A stretch of 64,000 nucleotides of DNA from Frateuria terrea (GTDB lineage Bacteria > Pseudomonadota > Gammaproteobacteria > Xanthomonadales > Rhodanobacteraceae). Location: NCBI RefSeq assembly GCF_900115705.1, contig NZ_FOXL01000003.1, positions 186,001 through 250,000 on the forward strand, in the 5' to 3' direction. The notes under the pieces are model-generated. The model saw nothing but the letters and a program-made list of their open reading frames with translations. It did not search any database and was not told the origin of the DNA. Shown piece by piece: positions 28,146-37,029 of the stretch. The position numbers were made by a program, and so were the translations under genes. Every line of letters begins with the position of its first letter. Position 1 is the first letter of the stretch.

Positions 28146-29315
28146 ATGAACGAGCTGACTGAAGCCGGCACCCTGCATTGCGCCAACTGCGGCACGCCGC
28201 TGGGGGGGGAGTTCTGCCACCACTGCGGCCAGTCCGTGCACAGCGTGCTCAAGCCCGTGCACCACATGCTCGAAGACGGCATGGACATGTTCCTGCACGT
28301 GGACGGGCGCATCTTCCATACGCTGCCGCCGCTGCTGAGCAAGCCCGGCTTCCTCACGCTCGAATATTTCTCCGGACGCCGGCAGCGTTATGTGGCCCCG
28401 TTCCGGCTGATGTTCGTGCTGTGCCTGCTGGCCTTCTTTGCTTTCCACCTGGCGGTGGACGTGGTGATGAACAAGCGCGTGGCCGAATCGGGGCGCACCG
28501 GGAGCGGGCAGAACACGTTCGCCGAGGCGCGCACCGCGCAGGAAGTGCAGGCCAGGCTGGCCAAGAGCCAGGGCGAGCTCGAAGCCACGCGCAAGACCAT
28601 GCCGACGGTTGCGCTGCCCGGGATCGATGCTGCCGAGAACCAGCTGCGCGAGCAGGCGAACAAGCGCCTGGCCGAACTGGGCAAGGCGCCGGCACGGGCG
28701 TCCAGTGCGGCGGCACGTGACGCCGGAGGCCTGGATCGTCCAGTGCATCTGACCAGCAAGATGGACCACCAGATCGTCCACGTCGCCTGGTTGCCGCAGT
28801 TCATGAACGAGCGGCTGGACCTTTACGTGCACCGCATGCTGACCAACATCAAGGAGGCGTTCGGCGACGAAAACCCCGAGGCCCGGCAGTTGGCCCGGGA
28901 GCGGCTGATCACCGGCGTGTTCGCCGTGCTGCCGCAGGCCATGGTCGTGATGATCCCGATCTTCGCCCTGCTGTTGAAGCTGTTCTACGTGTTCAAGCGC
29001 CGGCTCTACATGGAGCACCTGATCGTGGCGCTGCACAGCCACGCCTTCCTGTTTCTCGCGTTGCTGCTGGTGGCGGTGCTGGGCATGCTCTCGACCTGGC
29101 TGCGGCCGCACGCAGCATGGACCGGCTACGTCTTCGGTTACCTGCAGGGGGCCGTGTTTCTGTGGATGCCCACCTACCTGCTGCTGATGCAGAAGCGCAT
29201 CTACCGCCAGGGTTGGGCGATGACCGTGATCAAGTACTGGTTCATCGGCTGGTGCTACTTCTGGCTGCTGTCGTCGGTATTGGGGCTTGCGGTGGTGCTG
29301 GGCGCCGGGCACTGA
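28146..29315 (+). CDS. DUF3667 membrane protein with N-terminal zinc ribbon
   Basis: A 389-residue protein. A double-CxxC zinc ribbon (HCANCGTPLGGEFCHHCGQ) occupies residues about 12-30, followed by the conserved DUF3667 stretch (FLTLEYFSGRRQRYVAPFRL). One transmembrane helix (MFVLCLLAFFAFHLAVDVV) precedes a soluble, helical 180-residue insert, and four more hydrophobic segments fill the C-terminal third. Function is unknown. The ATG at 28146 has a GGGGGCGAG site at good spacing; the GTG at 28140 is an alternative two codons earlier. Confidence 0.82.
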   Translation: MNELTEAGTLHCANCGTPLGGEFCHHCGQSVHSVLKPVHHMLEDGMDMFLHVDGRIFHTLPPLLSKPGFLTLEYFSGRRQRYVAPFRLMFVLCLLAFFAFHLAVDVVMNKRVAESGRTGSGQNTFAEARTAQEVQARLAKSQGELEATRKTMPTVALPGIDAAENQLREQANKRLAELGKAPARASSAAARDAGGLDRPVHLTSKMDHQIVHVAWLPQFMNERLDLYVHRMLTNIKEAFGDENPEARQLARERLITGVFAVLPQAMVVMIPIFALLLKLFYVFKRRLYMEHLIVALHSHAFLFLALLLVAVLGMLSTWLRPHAAWTGYVFGYLQGAVFLWMPTYLLLMQKRIYRQGWAMTVIKYWFIGWCYFWLLSSVLGLAVVLGAGH

Positions 29316-29556
29316 ATCGGCCGGCCACGGCCGCCCGGGGCGATCGAAAAAACTGCCTGTCATGGCGGTTGTGCACAGCGTCATGGGGCTGTCAAGGCCG
29401 ATCGGGGAAGCATGAGCAGGGCGTGAACACGGTCACATGCTTGCACGCAAACCTTTGATTTTTTGGACCTAAATTTGCTGGTTATTTTTTGCCCAGCGCG
29501 TACCCGAAGGCACCATGACGGGGCTTTGACAGCTCTCTCCCCGTCCCGTCCACAGA

Positions 29557-29581
29557 CTTATCCACAAGCTTTGTGGATAAG
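29557..29581. promoter_or_regulatory. Head-to-head pair of consensus DnaA boxes
   Basis: Perfect 11-bp inverted arms, CTTATCCACAA (29557-29567) and TTGTGGATAAG (29571-29581), flank a GCT spacer. Each arm contains the strict R-type DnaA box TTATCCACA (plus strand 29558-29566; minus strand 29580-29572). A candidate -35 (TTGACA) lies 26 bases upstream and the priA start codon is about 120 bases downstream. Boxes this close could bind a DnaA dimer and control priA transcription. Confidence 0.75.
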
Positions 29582-29608
29582 CGAAATTTCTTCCTGAGGA
29601 GAGCCACT

Positions 29609-29623
29609 TAGGAAGAATTCCTA
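29609..29623. promoter_or_regulatory. TAGGAA-N3-TTCCTA palindrome in the priA leader
   Basis: Six-base arms TAGGAA and TTCCTA pair perfectly around GAA. It lies about 80 bases before the priA start codon, beside the DnaA-box pair. A related imperfect palindrome (CCTAGGAAATTCTTAGG) occurs at 51025-51041 in front of the hemerythrin-like gene. It may be a transcription factor site; the factor is unknown. Confidence 0.4.
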
Positions 29624-29702
29624 GATGAGAGGGCAGCAGGCCCTCGCCCGCCCGCAGGACACCGTGGCCGAGCCGTTACACTGGGCCGCCCACGAGGTCG
29701 CC

Positions 29703-31868
29703 ATGCCCGCCGTCGTCCGCGTCGCCCTGCCGGTTCCGCTCGCCCGCTTGTTCGACTACCTGCCTCCCGCCGGCGGCGTGGCGGCCGGCAGCCGCGTGCT
29801 GGTGCCGTTCGGCCACAAGAAGATGGTTGGCGTGGTGGTGGCGACCGACGTCGAGGCCGCCGTCGCGGGCACGCGCTTGAAGAGCGTGCTGCACGTGCTG
29901 GACGAAGGCCCGCTGCTCGACGCCGAAATGATGCAGACGCTTGCCTGGGCCGCGGACTACTGGCTGGCCGCACCGGGCGAGGCCTACGCCAACGCGCTGC
30001 CACTCGCGCTGCGCGAACCGCGGCCGTTACCGCAGACGGCCGAGCCCGGCTACGCACTCACGGTGGCTGGGCAGAGCGCACGGGACGCGGGCAGCCGCCG
30101 CGGTTCCAGCCGCGCGTTGCTCGATCTGCTGGCCGAAGCGCCGCACACCACGGCCGAACTGGACACCGCCCTGCCCGGCTGGCGCCCCGCCGCGCGGCGC
30201 CTGCTGGACGCCGGGCTGGTCGAACCACGCGTGTTCGCGCCGACCGGGCCAGCACCTGCGCCCGCGCCGCCCCTGGGGGCCGAGCAACAAGCCGCGGTGG
30301 ATGCCGTCGCCCAGAGCTTCGGCCGCTTCCAGCCGTTCCTGCTCGATGGCGTGACCGGCAGCGGCAAGACCGAGGTCTATCTCGCGCTGATCGCGCAGGC
30401 GCTGGCGGCCGGAAAGCAGGCATTGCTGCTGGTGCCGGAGATCGGCCTGGCGCCGCAGACCTTGCGCCGCCTGCGCGAGCGGCTGGGTGTACCGGTCGAA
30501 GTGATCCACTCCAACCTCGCCGAGGGCGAGCGCGCGCGCGCCTGGCTGCGCGCTCGCAGCGGGGAGGCGCGGGTGGTGCTGGGTACCCGCTCGGCGGTGT
30601 TCACGCCACTGCCGCAGGCCGGGCTGATCGTGGTCGACGAGGAGCACGACGGCGCCTACAAGCAGCAGGAGGGCTTCCGCTACCACGCTCGCGACCTGGC
30701 GCTGGTACGCGGCCGTACGCTGGGCGTGCCGGTGCTGCTGGGTTCGGCCACACCCTCGCTGGAATCGCTGGCCAACGTGGATGCCGGCCGCTACCTCGCC
30801 CTGCACCTGCGCGCCCGCCCGGGGGCCGTGCGTCGGCCGCAGGTGCAGATCGTGGACATGCGCGCGCAGCGCCTGGACCATGGCCTGTCACCCGCGCTGC
30901 TGGGGGCGGTGGCCGACACGGTCGAGCGCGGTGAACAGGTGCTGGTGTTCCGCAACCGCCGCGGCTATGCGCCGGCACTGCTGTGTCATGCCTGTGGCTG
31001 GCATGCCGAATGCCCGCGCTGCGAGCGTCCGATGACCGTGCATGCGCAGCGGCGCATGCTGGTCTGCCACCACTGCGATCGCCACGCCGCCATGCCGGGC
31101 GTCTGCCCGGCGTGTGGCGGCGTCGAGCTCAAGCCGCAAGGCCAGGGCACCGAGCGGTTGGAGGAGGCCCTGGCCGCACGCTTCCCCGACGTGCCGGTAC
31201 TGCGCATCGACCGCGAGACCACCCGTCGCCGCGACGCCTTCGAACAACTGCTCGACGGGCTCAGGGATGACGCCGCCGCGATCCTGGTCGGTACCCAGAT
31301 GCTGGCCAAGGGGCACGACCTGCCCAACCTGACGCTGGTGGCGATCGTCGGCGTGGACGAGGGCTTGCACAGCGTGGACTTTCGTGCCGGCGAGCGCCTG
31401 GCCCAGCTCGTGGTGCAGGTCGCCGGACGCGCCGGGCGCGCACGCAAGCCGGGGCGCGTGCTGCTGCAGACACACCATCCGGACCATCCGCTGCTGCGCG
31501 GCCTGCTCGCGCATGGCTACGCGGCCTCCGCGCGCGAACTGCTGGCCGAACGGCAGCAGGCGATGCTGCCGCCCTACAGCCACCAGGCGCTGCTGCGCGT
31601 CGATGCGCACCAGCGCGCGCCAGTGGACGCCTTCCTCGCCGAGGCACACGCGGCGCTGCCTGCCGACCCGGCACTGCGCATCGCCGGACCGATGCCCGCG
31701 CCGATGCCGCTGCGCGCCGGACGCCACCGGGGGCAGTTGCTGGTCGAAGCCGATACCCGTGGCCCGTTGCACGCTGCGCTGCGTCCCTGGCAGCACGCAC
31801 TCGCCGGGTTGCCGTCGGCGCGGCGCGTGCGCTGGTCGCTCGACGTCGATCCGATCGACTTGTACTGA
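29703..31868 (+). CDS. priA: Primosomal protein N' (replication restart helicase PriA)
   Basis: A 721-residue 3'-5' DNA helicase that recognises stalled forks and D-loops and starts primosome assembly for replication restart. The N-terminal DNA-binding domain begins VVRVALPVPLARLFDYLPP. The helicase core has Walker A GVTGSGKTEVYLAL, DEEH box VVDEEHDGAYKQQ, GSATPSLES, GTQMLAKGHDLPN and VAGRAGRARKPG. Between the lobes is the paired zinc site built from eight cysteines (CHACGWHAECPRC, CHHCD, CPACGG). The ATG at 29703 matches the family N-terminus. The gene is preceded by the DnaA-box region described separately. Confidence 0.96.
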   Translation: MPAVVRVALPVPLARLFDYLPPAGGVAAGSRVLVPFGHKKMVGVVVATDVEAAVAGTRLKSVLHVLDEGPLLDAEMMQTLAWAADYWLAAPGEAYANALPLALREPRPLPQTAEPGYALTVAGQSARDAGSRRGSSRALLDLLAEAPHTTAELDTALPGWRPAARRLLDAGLVEPRVFAPTGPAPAPAPPLGAEQQAAVDAVAQSFGRFQPFLLDGVTGSGKTEVYLALIAQALAAGKQALLLVPEIGLAPQTLRRLRERLGVPVEVIHSNLAEGERARAWLRARSGEARVVLGTRSAVFTPLPQAGLIVVDEEHDGAYKQQEGFRYHARDLALVRGRTLGVPVLLGSATPSLESLANVDAGRYLALHLRARPGAVRRPQVQIVDMRAQRLDHGLSPALLGAVADTVERGEQVLVFRNRRGYAPALLCHACGWHAECPRCERPMTVHAQRRMLVCHHCDRHAAMPGVCPACGGVELKPQGQGTERLEEALAARFPDVPVLRIDRETTRRRDAFEQLLDGLRDDAAAILVGTQMLAKGHDLPNLTLVAIVGVDEGLHSVDFRAGERLAQLVVQVAGRAGRARKPGRVLLQTHHPDHPLLRGLLAHGYAASARELLAERQQAMLPPYSHQALLRVDAHQRAPVDAFLAEAHAALPADPALRIAGPMPAPMPLRAGRHRGQLLVEADTRGPLHAALRPWQHALAGLPSARRVRWSLDVDPIDLY

Positions 31869-32030
31869 CCACCGGCAACTTGCATTGATCCTGCCACGCC
31901 CCCGTGAGCGCCGGGGCGTCGACACCACCACGCGGCCCGTCGGTGGTGCTCCCGCACGACCGCGCGATTGTTCGGCATCTACGTCCCGGGATGGGACAAT
32001 GGATGGACCGAATCTCGCAGAGGAAAGCCC

Positions 32031-33332
32031 ATGGACGATGGTGCGGCGCTTCCCCACGTGGTGATCCTCGGCGGCGGCTTCGGCGGACTGGCCGCCGCCC
32101 GCGCGCTGGCTGGCGCGCCCGTACGCGTCACCCTGGTCGACCGGCGCAACCACCACCTGTTCCAGCCGCTGCTTTACCAGGTTGCCACCGCCGGTCTGTC
32201 CGCGCCCTCCATCGCCGCGCCGCTACGGCAGATCCTGCGCAAGCAGGACAACGTGACCGTGCTGCTGGACGAAGCCCTGGACGTCGATCTCGCGGCGCAG
32301 CGCGTGCATTTTGCGCACGAAATGCTTGGCTACGACTTCCTCATCGTCGCCACCGGCGCCACCCACGCCTACTTCGGCCATGACGACTGGGCGCGCTGGG
32401 CGCCGGGGCTGAAGACCCTGGACGACGCCTTCGCGGTCCGCCGGCGCGTGCTGCTCGCCTTCGAGCGGGCCGAGCGCGAGGACCATCCGGCACGGCGCCA
32501 GGCCTGGCTCAACTTCGTGGTGGTCGGCGGCGGACCGACCGGCGTGGAGCTGGCCGGCACGCTGGCCGAGATCGCTCGGCATACGCTGCCGCGCGAGTTC
32601 CGCCGCAGCGATCCACGCCGCGCGCGGGTACTGCTGGTGGAGGCCGGCCCGCGGCTGCTGCCGGCGTTCGACCCGACCCTGTCGGCCAAGGCGCAGCGCC
32701 AGCTCGAGCGCCTGGGCGTGGAGGTGCAGATCGGCACCGCGGTGACCGCGATCGACGGCGAGGGCGTCTGCCTGGGTAACGTGCCGCTCGAGGCTTACAC
32801 CGTGCTGTGGGCCGCCGGCGTGGCCGCTTCGCCGCTGGGGCGAAGGCTGGACGCGCCAACCGACCGGGCCGGGCGTGTGCGGGTGGCTGCCGATCTCAGC
32901 CTGCCGGCACACCCGGAGGTGTTCGTGATCGGCGACCTGGCCTGCGTCGAGTGCACCGACGGCACACGGGTGCCGGGTGTGGCGCCGGCAGCCAAGCAGA
33001 TGGGGCGCCACGTGGCCGCCCGCATTCGTGCGTGCCTCGACGCCGATTCGACGCCCGCTCCGTTCCACTACCGCGACCAGGGTGCGCTCGCCACCATCGG
33101 GCGCATGGCCGCGGTGGCACAATTCGGGCGGCTACGGCTGTCCGGCCCGCCGGCGTGGTGGGTCTGGCTGCTGGCCCACGTGTACTTCCTGATCGGCTTC
33201 CGCAACCGGCTGGTCGTGCTGCTGGACTGGGCCTGGGCCTACTGGACCTACCAGCGCCACGCCCGCATCGTCACCGGCGCCGATGCGGTTGACGTACCTA
33301 CCGCGGACAAGCGCCCTTCTGACATCCCCTGA
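32031..33332 (+). CDS. ndh: Type II NADH dehydrogenase (NDH-2) family oxidoreductase
   Basis: A 433-residue flavoprotein that should pass electrons from NADH to quinone at the inner membrane without proton pumping. The FAD motif is at the very N-terminus ([19 protein letters not shown]), the NADH motif is [16 protein letters not shown] at about 165, and VIGDLACVE is the second FAD contact. The C-terminal hydrophobic and amphipathic region ([20 protein letters not shown]) matches the membrane-binding tail of NDH-2. AGAGGAAAG lies just before the ATG. It ends 16 bp before tal, so co-transcription is likely. Confidence 0.9.
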   Translation: MDDGAALPHVVILGGGFGGLAAARALAGAPVRVTLVDRRNHHLFQPLLYQVATAGLSAPSIAAPLRQILRKQDNVTVLLDEALDVDLAAQRVHFAHEMLGYDFLIVATGATHAYFGHDDWARWAPGLKTLDDAFAVRRRVLLAFERAEREDHPARRQAWLNFVVVGGGPTGVELAGTLAEIARHTLPREFRRSDPRRARVLLVEAGPRLLPAFDPTLSAKAQRQLERLGVEVQIGTAVTAIDGEGVCLGNVPLEAYTVLWAAGVAASPLGRRLDAPTDRAGRVRVAADLSLPAHPEVFVIGDLACVECTDGTRVPGVAPAAKQMGRHVAARIRACLDADSTPAPFHYRDQGALATIGRMAAVAQFGRLRLSGPPAWWVWLLAHVYFLIGFRNRLVVLLDWAWAYWTYQRHARIVTGADAVDVPTADKRPSDIP

Positions 33333-33348
33333 GCTTCGGATTCCCATC

Positions 33349-34302
33349 GTGCCCTCCCAACTCGAACAACTGCGCCAATACACCACCGTCGTCGCCGATA
33401 CCGGCGATATCGAAGCGATCGCCCGCTGGCGGCCGGTGGACGCCACCACCAATCCTTCGCTGCTGCTCAAGGTCATCACCCAGAGCAGCTACGCCTCGCT
33501 GCTGGAGGAATCGCTGGCCTGGGCGAGGGCAAAAAGCCACTCGCGCGAGCAGCAACTGATCGATGCCAGCGACCAGCTGGCGGTGGCGGTCGGACGCAAG
33601 ATCCTGGAGCTTGTGCCAGGGCGGGTCTCGACCGAAGTGGATGCGCGCCTGTCCTTCGACACCGACGCCAGCATCGCCAAGGCTGAGCGGCTGATCGGGA
33701 TGTACGAGGACGCCGGCATCAAGCGCGATCGCGTGCTGATCAAGCTGGCCTCCACCTGGGAGGGAGTGTGCGCGGCGCGCGAGCTGGAACGCCGTGGCAT
33801 CCAGTGCAACATGACGCTGCTGTTCGCCTTCGAACAGGCGGTGGCCAGCGCCGAGGCGGGCGTGTTCCTGATCTCGCCGTTCGTCGGCCGCATCATGGAC
33901 TGGTACGTGGCCAACACCGGGGTCAAGCAGTACGCACCTGACGAGGATCCGGGCGTGCAGTCGGTGCGGCGCATCTACCGCTACTACAAGACCCACGGTT
34001 ACGGCACCGTAGTGATGGGCGCGAGCTTCCGCAACGTGGGCCAGATCCAGGCGCTGGCCGGCTGTGATCGCCTGACCATCAGCCCGGACCTGCTGCAGGA
34101 GCTGGACGCTTCGGAGGATGCGCTGCCGCGGCGCCTGTCCGACGACGGCACGCGTACAGAGCGCCCGCCGGCCATCGACGAGGCGCGTTTCCGCTGGGGC
34201 ATGAACGAGGACGCGATGGCCAGCGACAAGCTGGCCGAAGGTATCCGCAAATTCGCGGCCGACCAGCGGCAGCTGGAGAAGCTGCTGGCAGAGCGGCTCT
34301 GA
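33349..34302 (+). CDS. tal: Transaldolase, TalB type
   Basis: Transfers a dihydroxyacetone unit between sedoheptulose 7-phosphate and glyceraldehyde 3-phosphate in the non-oxidative pentose phosphate pathway. The 317-residue protein has the N-terminal signature [12 protein letters not shown] and the Schiff-base lysine in RVLIKLAST at position 132, the same number as in E. coli TalB when the GTG at 33349 is used. [15 protein letters not shown] and [12 protein letters not shown] are also diagnostic. A longer in-frame start at 33283 would overlap the ndh gene. A bidirectional hairpin follows at 34353. Confidence 0.95.
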   Translation: MPSQLEQLRQYTTVVADTGDIEAIARWRPVDATTNPSLLLKVITQSSYASLLEESLAWARAKSHSREQQLIDASDQLAVAVGRKILELVPGRVSTEVDARLSFDTDASIAKAERLIGMYEDAGIKRDRVLIKLASTWEGVCAARELERRGIQCNMTLLFAFEQAVASAEAGVFLISPFVGRIMDWYVANTGVKQYAPDEDPGVQSVRRIYRYYKTHGYGTVVMGASFRNVGQIQALAGCDRLTISPDLLQELDASEDALPRRLSDDGTRTERPPAIDEARFRWGMNEDAMASDKLAEGIRKFAADQRQLEKLLAERL

Positions 34303-34352
34303 GCCGCCTTCGCCTCGCCTCCTTGTAGAGAGGCGTGGAACGCAAACGCAAA

Positions 34353-34372
34353 GCGGCCCTGCGAAGGGCCGC
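34353..34372. terminator. Bidirectional terminator between tal and rpoH
   Basis: GCGGCCCT (34353-34360) and AGGGCCGC (34365-34372) form a perfect 8-bp stem with a GCGA tetraloop, between the convergent tal and rpoH genes. Rightward it is followed by CTCGGTT; leftward by TTTGCGTTTGCG. The weak T-tracts suggest moderate efficiency in both directions. Confidence 0.7.
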
Positions 34373-34400
34373 CTCGGTTAACACGCCGGAAGCGCGCGTC

Positions 34401-35252
34401 TCAGAACAATGCGCGCATCTTCTTCATCGCGTTCGCCTCGACCTGGCGGATGCGTTCGGCCGAGACACCGTACTCGTCGGCCAGGTCCTGCAACGTGGCC
34501 TTGTCCTCGTTGAGCCAGCGACGCTGGATGATGTCGCGCGAGCGGTCGTCCAGCTTGGCCAAGGCGGTGGAGAGCGTCTCCAGCTGATTGTCGGCCTGGT
34601 CGGCGTCGGACACGTTGTCATATGGATCGGCACCGTCGTCGACCAGGAAGGCCTCCGGTGCCGGCTTGGCGTCGTCGTCCGCGTCGGCGGGGGCCTCGAA
34701 ACCGATATCACGGCCCGACAGGCGCGATTCCATCTCGCGCACGGTCGCCTCCGGCACGCCCAGGTCGTGGGCGACCACACGCACTTCTTCGGCATTCATC
34801 CAGCCCAGGCGCTTCTTGCTCTTGCGCAGGTTGAAGAACAACTTGCGCTGGGCCTTGGTGGTGGCGACCTTGACGATGCGCCAGTTGCGCAAGATGAACT
34901 CGTGCATCTCGGCACGAATCCAGTGCACTGCGAAACTGACGAGCCGCACGCCCTGGTCCGGGTCGAAGCGCTTGACCGCCTTCATCAGGCCGATGTTGCC
35001 TTCCTGGATCAGGTCGCCCAGTTGCAGGCCGTAGCCCGAATAGCCACGCGCCACATGCACGACGAAGCGCAGGTGCGACATCACCAGCTTCTTGGCCGAG
35101 CTCAGGTCGTCCTCTTCGTTGAAGCGGCGCGCCAGCGCCTGCTCCTCATCGTGGCTGAGCACCGGGATGCGGTGTACGGCCGAGATGTAGGCATCCAGGC
35201 TGCCAACGACGCTGGGGATCGGCAGGTTGGCGGTCACCAAGGCTTGGGACAT
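34401..35252 (-). CDS. rpoH: RNA polymerase sigma factor RpoH (sigma-32, heat shock)
   Basis: Directs RNA polymerase to heat-shock promoters (chaperones, proteases). The 283-residue protein has sigma regions 2 and 4 and the diagnostic RpoH box QRKLFFNLR at residues 135-143; region 2 carries [20 protein letters not shown] and region 4.2 the helix-turn-helix [24 protein letters not shown] precedes the ATG with six bases between. Uniquely for this window a perfect CIRCE inverted repeat lies 29-55 bases upstream of the start codon, implying control by the HrcA repressor. The gene is near ftsEX, as in E. coli, but separated from it here by several genes. Confidence 0.97.
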   Translation of the reverse strand: MSQALVTANLPIPSVVGSLDAYISAVHRIPVLSHDEEQALARRFNEEDDLSSAKKLVMSHLRFVVHVARGYSGYGLQLGDLIQEGNIGLMKAVKRFDPDQGVRLVSFAVHWIRAEMHEFILRNWRIVKVATTKAQRKLFFNLRKSKKRLGWMNAEEVRVVAHDLGVPEATVREMESRLSGRDIGFEAPADADDDAKPAPEAFLVDDGADPYDNVSDADQADNQLETLSTALAKLDDRSRDIIQRRWLNEDKATLQDLADEYGVSAERIRQVEANAMKKMRALF

Positions 35253-35609
35253 ATGGAACCTCCGGCAATGAATTCGCAGCTTAGCACTCCCCTATTGAGA
35301 GTGCTAAAGGGTCGGAAAGTTGCAGCTGCGGGGTTTTATTGAACCGAATCGTACAGCAATTGGGGCGGCATCGCCAGCCCTCGCCGCGCGGTCATGCGGC
35401 CCATTGTTCACATGAGCGATCTATCGACCGTGAAGTGCAGCGAGCCGCTGCCGTCGCGTCCGTCCAGGCGCCAGCGCCGCCATCCCAGGGTTCCTCGACG
35501 GCATTCCATGGTTGCGTCCGATACCTGACGGAACCGGCCTAGCGCCGCCTGACTATACTCAACGGAATCGCTTCCCCGTTCATCGGCCGTGGGCCCAAGA
35601 GGACGCATT
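35253..35609. other. Divergent rpoH/PKHD-hydroxylase intergenic region
   Basis: A 357-bp divergent regulatory region. On the rpoH side it holds the CIRCE element (35281-35307) and a ribosome binding site. On the other side it has a good -10-like hexamer TATACT at 35554-35559, without a clear -35, about 50 bases before the hydroxylase start. The roughly 200 bases between show no recognisable gene, repeat or Fur-box-like sequence; short open frames there look random. Confidence 0.6.
35281..35307. promoter_or_regulatory. CIRCE element (HrcA operator) upstream of rpoH
   Basis: TTAGCACTC (35281-35289), a nine-base spacer (CCCTATTGA) and GAGTGCTAA (35299-35307) match the CIRCE consensus TTAGCACTC-N9-GAGTGCTAA exactly. 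CIRCE is the operator bound by the heat-shock repressor HrcA, normally found at groESL and dnaK operons. Here its only nearby downstream gene is rpoH, read leftward with its start codon at 35252. Confidence 0.95.
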
Positions 35610-36281
35610 TTGATCATCTGCACCAACGTACTGACCCCCGACGAACTGCGCATGCTGCAGGGAGAGCTCGTGACGGCATCGTTCGTCGACGGCAGCAGCA
35701 CCGCCGGGTGGTCGGCCCGCGAAGTCAAGAAGAACCTGCAGGTCGATGCGGGCAACGACAGGTTGCCTCAGTTGCGGGAGATCGTGCGCAACGCATTCCT
35801 CCGCAACGGCCTGCTGCAAACGGCGTTGCTGCCGGCCGCCATGACCCAGGTGCTGTTCAACCGCTACGACGTGGGCATGCAGTACGGCCCGCATGTCGAC
35901 GCTGCCGTGATGGGAGGCATGGGCGGGGCCGTGCGCAGCGACGTGGCCATCACCCTTTTCCTCTCGGACCCCAACAGCTACGTCGGCGGCGAGCTGGTGG
36001 TGCAGAGCCAGGGCATGGGGGCTGAGTTCAAGCTCGAAGCGGGCTCGGCCATCGCCTATCCAGCCAATTCCCTGCACCACGTGGCACCGGTCACCGAGGG
36101 CACGCGCCACGCGGCGATCATCTGGGTGCAGAGCCAGGTGCGCGATCCCGCCAGGCGCGAGTTGCTGTGGGATCTGGACAACGCCAAGCGACAGATCTTC
36201 GGGCGGGAAGGCAAGAGCGCCACGTTCGACGCCGTCAGCAAGTCGCACGCCAACCTGTTGCGCATGTGGACGGACGTCTAG
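35610..36281 (+). CDS. PKHD-type Fe(II)/2-oxoglutarate dioxygenase (PiuC/YbiX-like)
   Basis: A 223-residue Fe(II)- and 2-oxoglutarate-dependent hydroxylase of the PKHD family, often linked to siderophore receptor genes. The iron ligands are in the HxD motif (YGPHVDAAVMG) and the distal histidine of NSLHHVAPV; the 2-oxoglutarate-binding arginine is in GTRHAAIIWVQS. No TonB receptor is adjacent here. The start is uncertain: TTG at 35610 gives LIICTNVLTPDELR-like family N-terminus and has AAGAGGA at proper spacing; the GTG at 35589 would add seven residues. A TATACT hexamer lies about 50 bases upstream. Confidence 0.85.
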   Translation: MIICTNVLTPDELRMLQGELVTASFVDGSSTAGWSAREVKKNLQVDAGNDRLPQLREIVRNAFLRNGLLQTALLPAAMTQVLFNRYDVGMQYGPHVDAAVMGGMGGAVRSDVAITLFLSDPNSYVGGELVVQSQGMGAEFKLEAGSAIAYPANSLHHVAPVTEGTRHAAIIWVQSQVRDPARRELLWDLDNAKRQIFGREGKSATFDAVSKSHANLLRMWTDV

Positions 36282-36309
36282 CTGACGTCCCAAGCTGCGC
36301 CGGACCGCG

Positions 36310-37029
36310 CTAGCCGGCCACCAGCCGCGCGCGAGGTGGCAGCGCCCAGTCGATCGGAGCCTGGCCACGGCTTTGCAGGTAGCGGTTGGCGGCAGAAAAA
36401 TGGCCGTTGCCGATGAAGCCGCGATGCGCCGACAGCGGCGAGGGATGCACCGAGCTCAGCACCAGGTGCCGCTTCGGGTCGACCAGCCTGCCCTTGCGCT
36501 GCGCATAGGCACCCCAGAGCAGGAACACCAGCCCCTCGCGCTCGCGGTTGAGCGCCTCGATGGCGGCATCGGTGAAGCCCTCCCAGCCCTTGTTCTGGTG
36601 CGCGCCGGCACGGCCCTGCTCGACCGTCAGCACGCTGTTGAGCAGCAGCACCCCCTGGTCGGCCCAGGGGGTGAGGCAGCCGTGGTCGGGGCGCGGGATG
36701 CCGAGATCGCGCTCGATCTCGGCGAAGATGTTCAGCAACGAAGGCGGTATCGGCACGCCCGGGCGCACCGAAAAGCACAATCCGTGCGCCTGGCCGGGTC
36801 CGTGGTAGGGGTCCTGGCCCAGGATCACCACGCGCACCTTGTCGAAGGGCGTATGGGCGAAGGCGTTGAAGATCTCCGGACCGGGCGGGTAGAGCACCTT
36901 GCCGGCGCGCTTCTCGGCGCGCAGGAAATCGGCCAGCTTGCGCATGTCCGGGCGTTCGAGATAGTCACCCAGGTGTGCTTTCCAGGAGGGCTCCAGGCGG
37001 ATGCGCTCGGCTTCGGCGGCCTCGCTCAC
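36310..37029 (-). CDS. ung: Uracil-DNA glycosylase
   Basis: Removes uracil from DNA as the first step of base excision repair. The 239-residue protein has the water-activating motif [13 protein letters not shown] at residues 71-83 (catalytic Asp73), the uracil-binding region [18 protein letters not shown] and the leucine-loop motif [10 protein letters not shown] at 195-204. All key residues of family 1 UNG are present. Its ATG overlaps the stop of the response-regulator gene by 4 nt, so the two are translationally coupled, an unusual pairing. Confidence 0.97.
   Translation of the reverse strand: MSEAAEAERIRLEPSWKAHLGDYLERPDMRKLADFLRAEKRAGKVLYPPGPEIFNAFAHTPFDKVRVVILGQDPYHGPGQAHGLCFSVRPGVPIPPSLLNIFAEIERDLGIPRPDHGCLTPWADQGVLLLNSVLTVEQGRAGAHQNKGWEGFTDAAIEALNREREGLVFLLWGAYAQRKGRLVDPKRHLVLSSVHPSPLSAHRGFIGNGHFSAANRYLQSRGQAPIDWALPPRARLVAG

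Larger units (their letters stand above)
29316..29702. other. 387-bp intergenic region with AT-rich tract, DnaA boxes and palindromes
   Basis: No gene is seen. The region is unusually AT-rich for this sequence, notably 29452-29491 with two T-runs (GATTTTTTGG and GGTTATTTTTTGCCC). It also has TTGACA at 29526-29531 (a possible -35), a head-to-head DnaA-box pair at 29557-29581, the palindrome GAAATTTC at 29583-29590, TCCTGAGGA at 29592-29600 and TAGGAA-GAA-TTCCTA at 29609-29623. It must contain the priA promoter and the end of the DUF3667 transcript. Confidence 0.7.

Noticed and set aside
29316-29702. Main chromosomal origin oriC
   Set aside because: DnaA boxes and an AT-rich tract are present, but only two good boxes are seen, and dnaA, dnaN, gyrB and rpmH, which normally flank oriC in this group, are absent.
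35340-35609. Fur box controlling the PKHD-type hydroxylase, and a small gene in the same gap
   Set aside because: No GATAAT-type repeat is seen, and the short frames on both strands have random composition and poor start signals.
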